Position numbers and translations under genes: made by a program. The notes beneath the pieces were generated by a model. The model saw nothing but the letters and a program-made list of their open reading frames with translations, was not told the DNA's origin and ran no database searches. Positions 16,838 through 25,611 of a stretch of 44,203 nt of DNA are shown piece after piece; positions within the stretch are counted from its first letter, which is position 1, and each line of letters starts with the position of its first letter. Source of the stretch: Prevotella sp. (GTDB lineage Bacteria; Bacteroidota; Bacteroidia; Bacteroidales; Bacteroidaceae); the NCBI GenBank assembly GCA_017477435.1, contig JAFUVV010000011.1:1-44203 (forward strand), given 5' to 3'.

Positions 16838-19561
16838 TTATCTGACTACTACTTTCTTTGTGCTGCCGTCGTTGTAGCGTATGATATTTACACCTTTTTC
16901 CGGTTGTGCGAGTTTCTGTCCGTTCAGGTTGTAGCGTGCTGCTGGTGTGTCGGCGGTGGTGTTTGTCTGCGGGCCGGCGATGCCTGTCTCTTTGTTGATG
17001 AGGTCTTGGAATTTGTCCATCATGACTTTCATCCAATGTCCTCCTACTACGGAGCGTGCGCGGAATCCCTGCAGGTTGCCGTTTGTGGTCCAATACCAGT
17101 CACTGATTGGTACTCGCGAGGCTGTGTTGTTGACGTAGCTGTAGACGAGGTTTGCGAAGCGTGCGAATGTCGATTTGTTGTCTGCCAGTGATGCGGCCCA
17201 GACGAGCCAGTCGCTCTTGGTGTAGTCTTTTCGGCTGTCGAGTGGTACGCCGTATTTTTTCAGCATGGTGAGGTAGTAGGCTACTTCTCGTGTGTATACT
17301 TCGTCGGAGAAGAGTTTTGTCTGCCACATCTTGTCCCATACGAGGTTGTACTTGAGGCTCCATGTATTGTCGTTTCCGTCGAATGTGAGGCGGTAGTGTG
17401 AGTCGTCGGCTGCGACGGAGTTCTTTTCCCATGTTGCTGCCATTTCCTTGGCTTTTGCCATGTATTTCTCGTAGACGTCGTCGAGTCCCATTTTCTTTGC
17501 TATGATTGCGTATCCTGCTACTCCCATGATGGCTTTTACTGAGAGGTTGACGTTGTGTGCGAGGTGTCCTGCGAAGTCGTCGGTGCAGAGCTGGTTTTCG
17601 GGGTCTTGTCCGTTGTCTGCGAGGTAGTTGGCCCATGTTGTGAGTGTTTTCCAGAATCTCTCGGCGTAGCTTGCGTCTTTGTCGAGCATGACGAGGTTTG
17701 CTGTGATGATGACGAGGTTGCCTGATTCTTCTATGGGCATGTTTCCTTCGAATCCTCCTTGTGCGTTAGGGAATCGGATGGAGTAGTGCTGGTTGTTGGC
17801 GATGGGGTAGTGTCCGAGGTCGTGGTTTGCGAAGTTGAATCCCCATCTGTTGCTTTCGCAGTATTTGAATACGCTTGTGACCATTGCTCGTGCCAGGTCG
17901 TGGTTGTAGATGTAGAAGAGTGGCAGTGATGGGTATGTGACGTCGACGGTGTTTATGAATCCGCCTGAGTCGTTTTCTCTTGAGAAGAACATGAGGTCGC
18001 CGTCGTTGTCTTCAAAGAGTTTGTGTGCTGCTATTGTCTGCCGGTAGGATGCTGAGAGTAGTTCTGCATATCGTTGGTTGGCTGCTTGTAGTGCGTCGTC
18101 GTAGATGCGCTGGTCGAGTTGTCGGCAGCGTGTCATGATGTCGTCGTAGTTGTCGGCCATTTCCTGGAATGCTTCGAATATGGTTTTGCCGTTGCGTGCC
18201 CAGTAGCCTTTGTATGTCTTGTCGAGGAAGACGATGTCGTTGACTTCGTCGTATCCGATCATCATGAAGCTTGCGGCTGATGTTGTTTTTCCGAAGTCGT
18301 GGAGGTATGCCATCTCGGGTGCTTCGGCCATGTTTGGTGATAAGGTGGATTTTGCCGGTTCGGGCAGTGTGCCTTGTGAGCTGAAGGTCTGCTCGAGGAT
18401 TTGTGGGTTTTCGAGGCTGATGGTGCCGTTGAAGTCGGGCAGATAGAGTCGTCCCCAGTCGATGCAGTCGTAGGATCCTGTTTCGTGTGGGATGGTCTTT
18501 CCCGATGATGCTTGTATGTATTTGTATCCTTGTTCGGCGGATAGGTGTATGGTTCTGGTTGCTGTGTTGTCGTTGGCCACGGTGAGTTTTGCCGATGTGG
18601 CGATGTAGAGTTGCACGTCGTGCTCTGCTCCGTCGTTTGATCTGACTTGGTAGGAGATGTAGTTGATGGGTGTTGAGAGCAGGTCGAGGTCGTCGATGAG
18701 CATTGGTGCTGTGAAGACGAGGTCGAGGTCGACGGGTCCGCAGGTGAGTGTGTAGTAGGTGTTTGTGGCCATTACGTCGACTGATTTCTGTTCTGCTGTG
18801 AGCAGTCCTTCGATGGGCTGGTAGGTGTTTTCGTATATTCCGAAGTCGATGTATGCTCCTCCTGTTGTGTTATGGCAGTGTGCGGCTACGATGTTGTCGC
18901 CTTCTTTGAGCGATGCTTTTGCTTCTTCGGTGAGTGGTGCTATTTCGCCTTGCAGCCATGTCTCGCCTGTCTGTACGACGCGATGTCCGTTGATATATAG
19001 TTCGAAGACGTCGTCGTGGGAGTATTTCACGTAGAGGTCTTTCTTTATGTCGTCGGCGGTGAGCGTCATTGTGCGGCGTACGTAGACGTCGGTGTTGTCT
19101 CCGCTCCATTCGGTTTTTACGTTAGGATATTCTTTCGATACTCCTATTGCGCCTTGTTTTGTCTGCCATGCGCTGTCGTCGAAGTCGGGCTGTGCCCATG
19201 CTGTGCCGCTCTGCTTGGTGAAACTGACGGGTGCTGTCCATGCTTCGGTGTCGGCCATTGGGAGGATGGCTTGGTTGAGGATATACTGGCGCTCGGCGCC
19301 CATGAAGCGGTAGGTCTTCCCGTCTACGCGCAGCATGCCGCGTATGGGTTTCTGCCTGTCGCGGGAGTACCAGTAGCTGATGTCGCCGTCGGTCAGTTTG
19401 TCGTACGACGACCAGAAGGATACGTAGGGGTCGTTTACGAAGATGGGCACCGACGGGAGACGCAGGTTCGTGGCTTTGTAGGGGGCAAAATACTCTGCCT
19501 TTTGTGCGTTGGCCGTTGCTGCGAGTGCAAGGGCTGCAATCCATGTGAGGATTCTTCTCAT
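16838..19561 (-). CDS. Large secreted DUF4965/DUF1793-family glycosidase-like protein (glutaminase A-like annotation)
   Basis: The 907-residue protein has a signal peptide (MRRILTWIAALALAATANA). It then has DUF4964 (YFAPYKATNLRLPSVPIFVNDPYVSFWSS), DUF5127 (about 255-450, VDLDLVFTAPMLIDDLDLLS), DUF4965 and a DUF1793-like (alpha/alpha)6 region (GGFEGNMPIEESGNLVIITANL). Between residues of about 110 and 245 an extra jelly-roll, like those of beta-galactosidases (WAQPDFDDSAWQTKQG, VYVRRTMTL, ELYINGHRV), interrupts the DUF4964 part and makes it longer than usual relatives. The C-terminus (YNLNGQKLAQPEKGVNIIRYNDG...KKVVVR) resembles type IX secretion sorting tails. Such proteins are called glutaminase by database inheritance; a carbohydrate substrate seems likelier. 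Promoter at 19652-19681. Confidence 0.8.
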   Translation of the reverse strand: MRRILTWIAALALAATANAQKAEYFAPYKATNLRLPSVPIFVNDPYVSFWSSYDKLTDGDISYWYSRDRQKPIRGMLRVDGKTYRFMGAERQYILNQAILPMADTEAWTAPVSFTKQSGTAWAQPDFDDSAWQTKQGAIGVSKEYPNVKTEWSGDNTDVYVRRTMTLTADDIKKDLYVKYSHDDVFELYINGHRVVQTGETWLQGEIAPLTEEAKASLKEGDNIVAAHCHNTTGGAYIDFGIYENTYQPIEGLLTAEQKSVDVMATNTYYTLTCGPVDLDLVFTAPMLIDDLDLLSTPINYISYQVRSNDGAEHDVQLYIATSAKLTVANDNTATRTIHLSAEQGYKYIQASSGKTIPHETGSYDCIDWGRLYLPDFNGTISLENPQILEQTFSSQGTLPEPAKSTLSPNMAEAPEMAYLHDFGKTTSAASFMMIGYDEVNDIVFLDKTYKGYWARNGKTIFEAFQEMADNYDDIMTRCRQLDQRIYDDALQAANQRYAELLSASYRQTIAAHKLFEDNDGDLMFFSRENDSGGFINTVDVTYPSLPLFYIYNHDLARAMVTSVFKYCESNRWGFNFANHDLGHYPIANNQHYSIRFPNAQGGFEGNMPIEESGNLVIITANLVMLDKDASYAERFWKTLTTWANYLADNGQDPENQLCTDDFAGHLAHNVNLSVKAIMGVAGYAIIAKKMGLDDVYEKYMAKAKEMAATWEKNSVAADDSHYRLTFDGNDNTWSLKYNLVWDKMWQTKLFSDEVYTREVAYYLTMLKKYGVPLDSRKDYTKSDWLVWAASLADNKSTFARFANLVYSYVNNTASRVPISDWYWTTNGNLQGFRARSVVGGHWMKVMMDKFQDLINKETGIAGPQTNTTADTPAARYNLNGQKLAQPEKGVNIIRYNDGSTKKVVVR

Positions 19562-19651
19562 AATTTCAGGTTTTGATGTTTATTCTGTTATAGTTTCCGT
19601 GATAATGCGCTGTAGGTTCCGATTGTTTGGTCCTGCTGGCGGAACCGGTGG

Positions 19652-19681
19652 CAAAGTTACTATTTTTTACGCATAGTGCAA
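19652..19681 (-). promoter_or_regulatory. Bacteroidetes-type promoter of the DUF4965 gene
   Basis: On the minus strand, TTG (19681-19679), 19 nt and TAACTTTG (19659-19652). The expected 5' leader is about 85 nt. Confidence 0.7.
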
Positions 19682-19770
19682 GCGTTTTTCATGTGAAAAA
19701 GCAGTTTTTACACATTATTATAATTTACGTGCGTGTAATATATGGGGTTTTCTGCCGTGGTGACAGGCTT

Positions 19771-19858
19771 CAGTACATGGGCTTTGTACTCGGAGTACAA
19801 GGGCTTTGTACTTGGAGTACATGAATGTTGTACTCGCCGTACATGGGCTTTGTACTGC
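19771..19858. repeat. Four-unit 22-bp palindromic array, copy C
   Basis: Units lie at 19771-19792, 19793-19814, 19815-19836 and 19837-19858. Loops are TGGGCTT, AGGGCTT, TGAATGT and TGGGCTT. It ends 3 nt from the stop of the minus-strand HsdR-N gene. The rest of the 19562-19861 gap holds the DUF4965 promoter. Confidence 0.95.
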
Positions 19859-19861
19859 CGG

Positions 19862-20326
19862 CTAAAGGTCGGGGAGCTCGATCTGATCGTATGTGGGGAT
19901 TTCGGCGATTGGCTCAAGTTGTCCGGTGGAGTAGTTTGCCCGGCTGCAGAAGTGTTCCATTCCGTTGCTGACGACGAGGTAGTCGACGTGGAGCAGCAGG
20001 TTGTATGTCGCGATCTGGGCGAAGACGTCGGGGGTGATGGCGATGTTGGGAGCCTTGTATTCCACAATCATCCTCGGTCGCATCTCTCGGCTGTAGAGCA
20101 CGGTGTCGGCGCGCAGATGCTTGCTACCGACGGCGAGTTGCACCTCGTTGGCAAGCAGCGGGGCAGGGTAGCCAAGGTGGTTGATGAGGTAGTTGACGAA
20201 GTGCTGGCGCACCCATTCCTCTGGCGTGAGGGCAACGTAGCGGCGGCGAAGAGGGTCGAAAATCTTCATCCTCTCACGCGTGCCAGACAGTCTTATTTCG
20301 AAGGGTGGTAGGTTTAATCGAATCAT
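19862..20326 (-). CDS. Type I restriction enzyme R N-terminal-like (HSDR_N) protein
   Basis: A 154-residue protein that covers only the HSDR_N nuclease-like domain. LRADTVLYSREMRPRMIVEYKAPNI matches the PD-(D/E)xK core (D...ExK, here with VEYK). No helicase part follows, and no HsdM or HsdS is nearby, so this is not a restriction system but the stand-alone form widespread in Bacteroidetes next to holA. The role is unknown. Start at 20326 (MIRLNLPPFEI) is preferred because relatives begin with this LNLPP segment; in-frame Mets at 20347 and 20374 would add residues that look non-conserved. Confidence 0.8.
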   Translation of the reverse strand: MIRLNLPPFEIRLSGTRERMKIFDPLRRRYVALTPEEWVRQHFVNYLINHLGYPAPLLANEVQLAVGSKHLRADTVLYSREMRPRMIVEYKAPNIAITPDVFAQIATYNLLLHVDYLVVSNGMEHFCSRANYSTGQLEPIAEIPTYDQIELPDL

Positions 20327-20733
20327 TTTTGTAGTTTTTGCAGGCATATCGAAGATTTTTTTCGTACTGCCCAAGTAGACTTCTTTGTCTCAGTATGGCA
20401 TAAAAGAGACTATGCCATTTTGCCCGGCTCTCCTTTTTTCGCAACATTTCCATCTTTGCGGAACAAGAACCGCAGGTCACCGTTTCAAGCTAAGCGAAGA
20501 ATGGAAGGCGATGTTTCCTTTCGCTCGGCATATTTGGAGCCCCGTGATAAGTGGCGAACGTAAGGCAGGGATATAAAAATAAATAATTATTCTTTTGTTC
20601 TGCCTTTGTTTTTTTCGTAACTTTGTCGGTGTTATTTTCCACTTTAGTGCACCAGGCCGTGTTACTCTATCATGCCGGCAATGTGCCGTTTTGGGGACAA
20701 AAATAGTAAAAAGCAGTTATTTTCAAGCATAAA
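20327..20733. other. Divergent intergenic region between HSDR_N gene and holA
   Basis: It contains a perfect inverted repeat ATGGCATA (20395-20402) and TATGCCAT (20411-20418), followed by TTTT, and the holA promoter. The leader of holA is about 100 nt long. No convincing gene is seen. Confidence 0.5.
20594..20625 (+). promoter_or_regulatory. Bacteroidetes-type promoter of holA
   Basis: TTTG (20594-20597), a 20-nt spacer and TAACTTTG (20618-20625). The transcript would start near 20630 and carry about 100 nt of leader before the ATG at 20734. Confidence 0.7.
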
Positions 20734-21762
20734 ATGGCAGAAAAAACAAATCTTTCGACCTACGAATCAATAATGAGGAGCCTGAAAGCGCGCCAGTTCG
20801 TTCCTGTCTACCTGCTGATGGGCGATGAAAGCTATTTCGTCGACCGCATCTCAGACTATGTGGCTGATAACGTCCTGGGCGAAGATGAACGCGATTTCAA
20901 CCAAAATGTTGTCTTCGGAGCCGATGTGACAGCCTCGCAACTTGCCGATATGTGCAAAGGATATCCAATGATGTCGGAATACAGAGTGGTGATAGTCAAG
21001 GAGTTCCAGAATATGAAAAACCTCGAGCCACTCGAAAAATATCTGGAAAAACCCGTGCCGACAACCATCCTCGTGCTGTGCTACAAAAACGGACGCATGG
21101 ACATGAGAAAGCGCATTGTGTCGCTCGCATCAGCACACGGGGTAGTGTTTGAAAGTACAAAAAAAAGAGAAAATGAGCTGCCAGGATTCATTTCCACCTA
21201 CATTCAGTCGCACGGTGCTACCATCGAGAACAAAGCCGCGTTCATGATAGCCGAGCACGTAGGCGCCGACATAAGCAGAATCATATCAGAGTGCGACAAA
21301 CTCCTGATATCACTTACAGAAAATGACAAGAGAGTCACTCCCGAACTCGTCGAAGAGAAAATAGGCATGAGTAAGGAGTTTAATGCCTTCGAACTCCGTC
21401 GGGCCATTGTGGAACACAACGTCTATAAGGCAAACCTGATTGTTAAATATTTTAACAAAAACGACAAGGCAGGAAACATCTTTTCCGTCATCCCATTACT
21501 CTTCAATTTCTTCCAAAACCTGATGATCGCACACTACAGTCCAAACAAAAACAACGAGGCAGCACTCGCCCGCGATCTGGACATGAGGACAGGGTGGGGG
21601 GCACGGGAGTATATCACAGCAATGAGATATTACACCGCTACGAAAACGATGCAGATAATTTCAAAACTCCGCCAAATCGACGAAAAAGGAAAAGGATTGG
21701 GAAACTCAAACACGAGCAAAGAGCAACTCCTATCCGAATTGATATTTTTCATCTTGCACTGA
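20734..21762 (+). CDS. holA: DNA polymerase III subunit delta
   Basis: The 342-residue protein has the usual length and features of the clamp-loader delta subunit. There is an N-terminal AAA-like region beginning VPVYLLMGDESYFVDRISDYV, then FNQNVVFGADVTASQLADMCKGYPMMSEYRVVIVKEF, a middle lid domain (IIENKAAFMIAEHVGADISRIISECDKL) and a helical C-terminal collar domain (KLRQIDEKGKG). Delta opens the beta clamp during loading and does not hydrolyse ATP. It is divergent from the HSDR_N gene. The 947-bp region after its stop has no gene. Confidence 0.93.
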   Translation: MAEKTNLSTYESIMRSLKARQFVPVYLLMGDESYFVDRISDYVADNVLGEDERDFNQNVVFGADVTASQLADMCKGYPMMSEYRVVIVKEFQNMKNLEPLEKYLEKPVPTTILVLCYKNGRMDMRKRIVSLASAHGVVFESTKKRENELPGFISTYIQSHGATIENKAAFMIAEHVGADISRIISECDKLLISLTENDKRVTPELVEEKIGMSKEFNAFELRRAIVEHNVYKANLIVKYFNKNDKAGNIFSVIPLLFNFFQNLMIAHYSPNKNNEAALARDLDMRTGWGAREYITAMRYYTATKTMQIISKLRQIDEKGKGLGNSNTSKEQLLSELIFFILH

Positions 21763-22709
21763 TTTTTTTCGAAAAAAAGCACTTGAATACCCCCAAAAAG
21801 CCATCTGGAAATCTACAAAAAAATGCAAGTAAAACAGCGATAAAATACTCGGAAAGCCCCTAAAAACTACCAGTAAAATCCCCCAATAGACCCCATTTAC
21901 CTGCAAAAATACCCACAAAAAGCTCCATTTTTAGCCCCAAACTGCAACCTTGCCCCGTTTTTCTAGGGCTTTTTCTTCTATTTTTGACTTTTTTCCGAAC
22001 AAGAAAAATCGACCGCAAACGCCCATGTGTAGGGCATTTCTTTAAAAATGAGTGCCCCTGAAACTAAAATATTTGCAATCTTTCCTAAATCTCCTCGAAA
22101 ATCCTCAAAAATCAGTCAAAAACTGCGAAAAAACGCCCTTCTGATTTAGCTTTCACACCTCTTAACGTTTACTATGCTCGTATTTACAAAACAAAACACA
22201 AATCAAATCCACATTTATTTAACCAGAAGCAGTTTAAAAACATGGATATTTCATTATCACAAACCACATTTACAAACTGCAATATTTGCAGTTGTAACAG
22301 TAAATACATATTTATACAATATGCAAGTATGTATGTTTATGACATAGAAATCAGTAAGTTACGATTGAATATTAAAGGAATAACCCATGAAAATCGGCTT
22401 TTTAGCGTCAAAAATGTGTCTTTTTGGCTTTATTCAAGCGTTTTTTCAAATGTAAATCTTTAGTACTTAGATGTTTAAGGGATATTCTTTAAATTCAATT
22501 ACGCCTGCGATTTGCTTTCGCAAATCAACAAGTTTGAATTTACTATCATCGGTTTATGATTTTAAAGTTACATCTTTAAATCACCACAAAAACAAACATA
22601 AATTATTAGATATAAAATTTTTCTCCTTTGCTTTTGTATTCTGAATTTTTTGTTTTACCTTTGTAAAATCAAAGAAAAATCGAATTTTTGTGTCATTTTT
22701 GGCTTAGTT
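21763..22709. other. Long non-coding AT-rich region with phased A-tracts and hairpins
   Basis: No supported gene lies in these 947 bp. From about 21795 to 21925 short A-tracts recur every 10-11 bp (centres near 21810, 21820, 21832, 21843, 21854, 21864, 21875), with a second group near 22099-22130; this predicts curved DNA. Further on there is a perfect dyad AACTGCAA TAT TTGCAGTT (22275-22293). A nested stem follows at 22490-22542 (TAAATTCAA/TTGAATTTA outside GATTTGC/GCAAATC), then a GATTTTAAAG/CTTTAAATC hairpin at 22558-22582. An open frame at 22242-22463 looks non-coding. Confidence 0.6.
22633..22663 (+). promoter_or_regulatory. Bacteroidetes-type promoter of the XRE regulator
   Basis: TTTG (22633-22636), a 19-nt spacer and TACCTTTG (22656-22663). 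The transcript start is expected near 22669, which rules out the upstream in-frame start at 22650. Confidence 0.75.
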
Positions 22710-23180
22710 ATGATGAAAGAAAGAATAAAACAACTCATGCAGAGTCAGCACATGACTCAGCAAAGCTTCGCAGATTTTCTTGGAGTGTCACCGGCAGCTC
22801 TCAGTAGCTTGTTCAGTGGTAGGTCCAACCCTACCCTAAATTATGTTGACGCGATAAAGCGGAAATTGCCGACCATAAATCTTGATTGGCTCATGTATGG
22901 TGAAGGAGAAATGTTCAAGGGTGAGAATACAGTCGATGGTGAAAAAGCTGATGATGCTGTTCAGATTCCCGGTTCTTCCCAGCCAGGATTTTTTGACTCG
23001 CTTCCTTCGATGCCTCAGCAGCATGAAGGCATGGGCTCCCGGCGCCAGGATCAGCGTCTTTCTTCGAGAATTGAGGATATTGATTTGGTTAAAAAAATTA
23101 ACAAACCGCAGCGGTCAATAACGGAGATCAGGATCTTCTTCGACGACCAGACATTCGAGTCGTTTGTCCCGAAGAAGTAG
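22710..23180 (+). CDS. XRE-family helix-turn-helix transcriptional regulator
   Basis: The 156-residue protein carries an N-terminal HTH of the Cro/CI type (about residues 2-60: IKQLMQSQHMTQQSFADFLGVSPAALSSLFSGRSNPTLNYVDAI) ending in the LDWLMYGEGEMF segment common in phage-like regulators of Bacteroidetes. The rest is low-complexity and polar, with a short C-terminal region (ITEIRIFFDDQTFESFVPKK) of unknown role. Start at 22710 or 22713 (two adjacent ATGs). The target is unknown; the long non-coding region upstream, with dyads, could hold its operators. A 66-bp tandem repeat begins 4 nt after the stop. Confidence 0.85.
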   Translation: MMKERIKQLMQSQHMTQQSFADFLGVSPAALSSLFSGRSNPTLNYVDAIKRKLPTINLDWLMYGEGEMFKGENTVDGEKADDAVQIPGSSQPGFFDSLPSMPQQHEGMGSRRQDQRLSSRIEDIDLVKKINKPQRSITEIRIFFDDQTFESFVPKK

Positions 23181-23184
23181 CTGG

Positions 23185-23360
23185 TGAAACTGTTCTTTTT
23201 TTGCGCCGTATATCTTATGCGTAGTCGCATGCGCTTTCTCTGCTTTCGGGTGAAATAGTTCTTTTTTTGCGCCGTATATCTTATGCGTAGTCGCATGCGG
23301 TCTCTCTGCTTTCGGGTGAAACTGTTCTGTTTTTGCGCTGCGTATCTTATCTGCGGCTAA
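23185..23360. repeat. 66-bp tandem repeat, two full copies and a partial third
   Basis: Copies start at 23185, 23251 and 23317 with GTGAAA..GTTCT. Each full copy contains a TTTTTTTGCGCCGTATATC segment and the small hairpin ATGCG TAGT CGCAT. The first two are almost identical; the third is diverged and breaks off near 23360. The remainder of the 23181-23561 gap has a CGTCTGC/GCAGACG hairpin (23378-23402) and the pyrK promoter. Confidence 0.88.
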
Positions 23361-23530
23361 GAATTTTTCTCATTTCCGTCTGCTTTTTCATGCTGCAGAC
23401 GTGTAAATTTGCTTTTTGTTGCGTTCTTATTTGTATTGATTCCGATCATTTGATTATATAAAACGCGGTGATTTTGTGTTTTTCTGAACTATTTGTTCGA
23501 GTAAAAGCATGGAGTTACCGTCTTTTTTTG

Positions 23531-23538
23531 TATTTTTG
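23531..23538 (+). promoter_or_regulatory. -7 element of the pyrK-pyrD promoter
   Basis: TATTTTTG at 23531-23538. No good TTTG is seen at -33. The predicted transcript start near 23543 lies just after an in-frame ATG at 23541, which supports the downstream ATG at 23562 as the pyrK start. Confidence 0.55.
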
Positions 23539-23561
23539 CGATGTATATTGTCCGTTATGAC

Positions 23562-24338
23562 ATGAAAAAAACAGTAGAAAACCTGACTGTCGTAGAGAAC
23601 AGGCGGCTCACGGCTCATCATTTTCTTCTCCGTCTGACATCGTCGTCGCCTCTTCCCGAGATGATTCCAGGGCAGTTTGTTGAGGTTTTGGCAGATGATT
23701 CTCCGTCGACATTCCTTCGCCGTCCTATTTCCATCAACTATTTCGATGTCGAGCGCAATGAAATGTGGCTGCTTGTTGCTGCTGTCGGTGATGGTACTCG
23801 TGCTATTGCCGGGAAGCGTGAGGGCGACGTTTTGAACTGTGTCTTTCCTCTTGGAAATGGTTTCACGACGGCATTACCGGCTGATAGTCACGTCCTTCTG
23901 GTGGGCGGTGGCGTGGGTGTTGCTCCGCTATTGTTCCTTGGGCGTCGTCTTTCTAAAGACGGTGTGTCGCCGACGTTTCTACTCGGAGCCCGCACGGAGG
24001 GCGATCTCCTTGAGAGAGAGCTGTTTGAGCAGATTGGCCGAACGTATGTCACTACCGAAGACGGTTCTGCTGGAGAGTGTGGCTTCGTGACAAATCACTC
24101 ACTTCTTGCATGTGAAAAATTCGATATTGTCTTCACTTGTGGCCCTGTCCCGATGATGAAGGCTGTTGCCTCTTACGCGCGTAATAATAATATAAGGTGT
24201 GAGGTTTCGCTTGAAAACATGATGGCCTGTGGACTCGGTGCGTGCCTGTGCTGTGTAGAAAAGACGGTCGATGGTAATCTCTGCGTGTGCAAGGACGGGC
24301 CGGTGTTCGACATAGATAGACTTTTGTGGAATAAATAA
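23562..24338 (+). CDS. pyrK: Dihydroorotate dehydrogenase B, electron transfer subunit
   Basis: The 258-residue protein is an FAD/2Fe-2S oxidoreductase. It has a ferredoxin-reductase FAD region ([10 protein letters not shown]), an NAD-binding segment ([21 protein letters not shown]) and a C-terminal cysteine cluster CGLGACLCC...CVC that binds 2Fe-2S. PyrK passes electrons from PyrD's FMN to NAD+ in the class 1B enzyme of pyrimidine synthesis. It is followed 10 nt later by pyrD, confirming the assignment. Met at 23562 is taken as the start; the ATG at 23541 would lie at or before the transcript start. Confidence 0.95.
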   Translation: MKKTVENLTVVENRRLTAHHFLLRLTSSSPLPEMIPGQFVEVLADDSPSTFLRRPISINYFDVERNEMWLLVAAVGDGTRAIAGKREGDVLNCVFPLGNGFTTALPADSHVLLVGGGVGVAPLLFLGRRLSKDGVSPTFLLGARTEGDLLERELFEQIGRTYVTTEDGSAGECGFVTNHSLLACEKFDIVFTCGPVPMMKAVASYARNNNIRCEVSLENMMACGLGACLCCVEKTVDGNLCVCKDGPVFDIDRLLWNK

Positions 24339-24348
24339 CTCGTTGATT

Positions 24349-25257
24349 ATGGCTGATTTAAGTGTTGATATAGCAGGTCTTCGTCTTCCGAATCCTGTGC
24401 TGACAGCTTCTGGCACGTTTGGCTATGGAATTGAATTTTCCGATTTTGTTGACCTCAGTCAGATTGGTGGAATCATTGTCAAGGGTACTACGCTCCACCC
24501 TCGCGAGGGTAACGACTATCCACGTATGGCCGAGACTGCGCAAGGCATGCTCAACTGTGTCGGGCTGCAGAATAAAGGTGTGGATTATTTTTGCAAGCAT
24601 ATTTATCCCGAACTCTCGAAGTATGATGGTCGCTTTATTGTAAATGTGAGTGGTTCTACAGTTGAAGATTATGCCGAGTGTGCTTCTCGTATCGATGCTC
24701 TCGACAATATTCCGGCTATCGAGCTGAATATATCCTGTCCCAATGTCCGTCATGGTGGAATGGCTTTTGGAGTCACTGTGGAAGGTGCTGTCAGTGTGGT
24801 GAGTGCTGTTCGCAAGTGCTACCACAAAACGCTCATTGTGAAGCTGTCGCCCAATGTGACCGACGTTGCTGAGATTGCGCGTGCCGCCGAGGCTTCTGGG
24901 GCCGATGCCGTGTCGCTCATCAATACCATCATGGGTATGTCTATCGATATTGAGCGCCGACGTTCGCGGCTCAGTATAGGCACGGGAGGGCTTAGCGGTC
25001 CTGCCGTCAAACCCGTTGCCGTGCGCATGGTGTGGCAGGTTGCGCGGGCAGTGAAGATTCCTGTCATCGGGCTCGGAGGAATAATGAACGCTGCCGATGC
25101 AATAGAATTTTTCATGGCAGGAGCGTCGGCCATTGAGATCGGCACGGCCAATTTCATCGAGCCTCAGGTGACGATAAAGGTGCGCGACGGTATCGACAAG
25201 TGGCTCGACGACCATGGCTGTCGCTCGCTGAAGGATATAGTTGGAGTGGCGGGATGA
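24349..25257 (+). CDS. pyrD: Dihydroorotate dehydrogenase B, catalytic subunit
   Basis: A 302-residue FMN barrel of class 1[25 protein letters not shown], the active-site segment ELNISCPNV with the base Cys, [10 protein letters not shown] and [30 protein letters not shown] are all typical. It oxidises dihydroorotate to orotate and works with PyrK. The ATG at 24349 fits relatives (MADLSV...); an upstream in-frame TTG at 24343 is not needed. Repeat array D begins 11 nt after the stop. Confidence 0.96.
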   Translation: MADLSVDIAGLRLPNPVLTASGTFGYGIEFSDFVDLSQIGGIIVKGTTLHPREGNDYPRMAETAQGMLNCVGLQNKGVDYFCKHIYPELSKYDGRFIVNVSGSTVEDYAECASRIDALDNIPAIELNISCPNVRHGGMAFGVTVEGAVSVVSAVRKCYHKTLIVKLSPNVTDVAEIARAAEASGADAVSLINTIMGMSIDIERRRSRLSIGTGGLSGPAVKPVAVRMVWQVARAVKIPVIGLGGIMNAADAIEFFMAGASAIEIGTANFIEPQVTIKVRDGIDKWLDDHGCRSLKDIVGVAG

Positions 25258-25268
25258 TGGTCCGGCTT

Positions 25269-25356
25269 CAGTACATGGGCCTTGTACTTCGAGTACAAAG
25301 GCTTTGTACTCCGAGTACATGAACTTTGTATCGCCAGTACAAGGTTCATGTATTTT
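25269..25356. repeat. Four-unit 22-bp palindromic array, copy D
   Basis: Units lie at 25269-25290, 25291-25312, 25313-25334 and 25335-25356. The last unit is the most diverged. It follows the pyrD stop by 11 nt. Confidence 0.93.
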
Positions 25357-25448
25357 CTTCTGTTGTTCTCCAAGGCACAGCATCCGGAATGATGTGAGCC
25401 TGTCAAGGCTGTAAAGATGCGTGTTTATTTGTCTGTATAGGGAAAAAT

Positions 25449-25476
25449 TTGAGGGCTACCGATCGGTAGCCCTCAA
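25449..25476 (-). terminator. Perfect 28-bp palindromic terminator downstream of aroC
   Basis: TTGAGGGCTACCGA is followed directly by its exact reverse complement. On the minus strand AAATTTTTCC follows, so it ends the slyD-aroC side; it could also stop transcripts from pyrD. Confidence 0.8.
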
Positions 25477-25611
25477 CCAACACAAAAACTAAACTAGACT
25501 TAACTAAGCAATGAGGCGTTTTCACAAACCCCTTATTACCGAATGCAAAAGTATATAAAAAATTTTGTTTCTATTCTCTCTTTTACGTTTTTAACACATG
25601 TAAAATGCATT

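Larger units (their letters stand above)
25258..25611. other. Convergent intergenic region between pyrD and aroC
   Basis: It holds array D (25269-25356) and the perfect palindromic terminator at 25449-25476. An AT-rich stretch with a CTAAACTAGACTTAACTAAG segment follows. No gene is seen. Confidence 0.6.

Noticed and set aside
19862-20326. A type I restriction-modification system
   Set aside because: Only the HSDR_N domain is present; no helicase, methylase or specificity gene is nearby.
22242-22463. A 73-residue open frame in the long AT-rich region
   Set aside because: Composition is low-complexity, no motif, no promoter or conserved start, and it crosses the palindrome at 22275; treated as non-coding.
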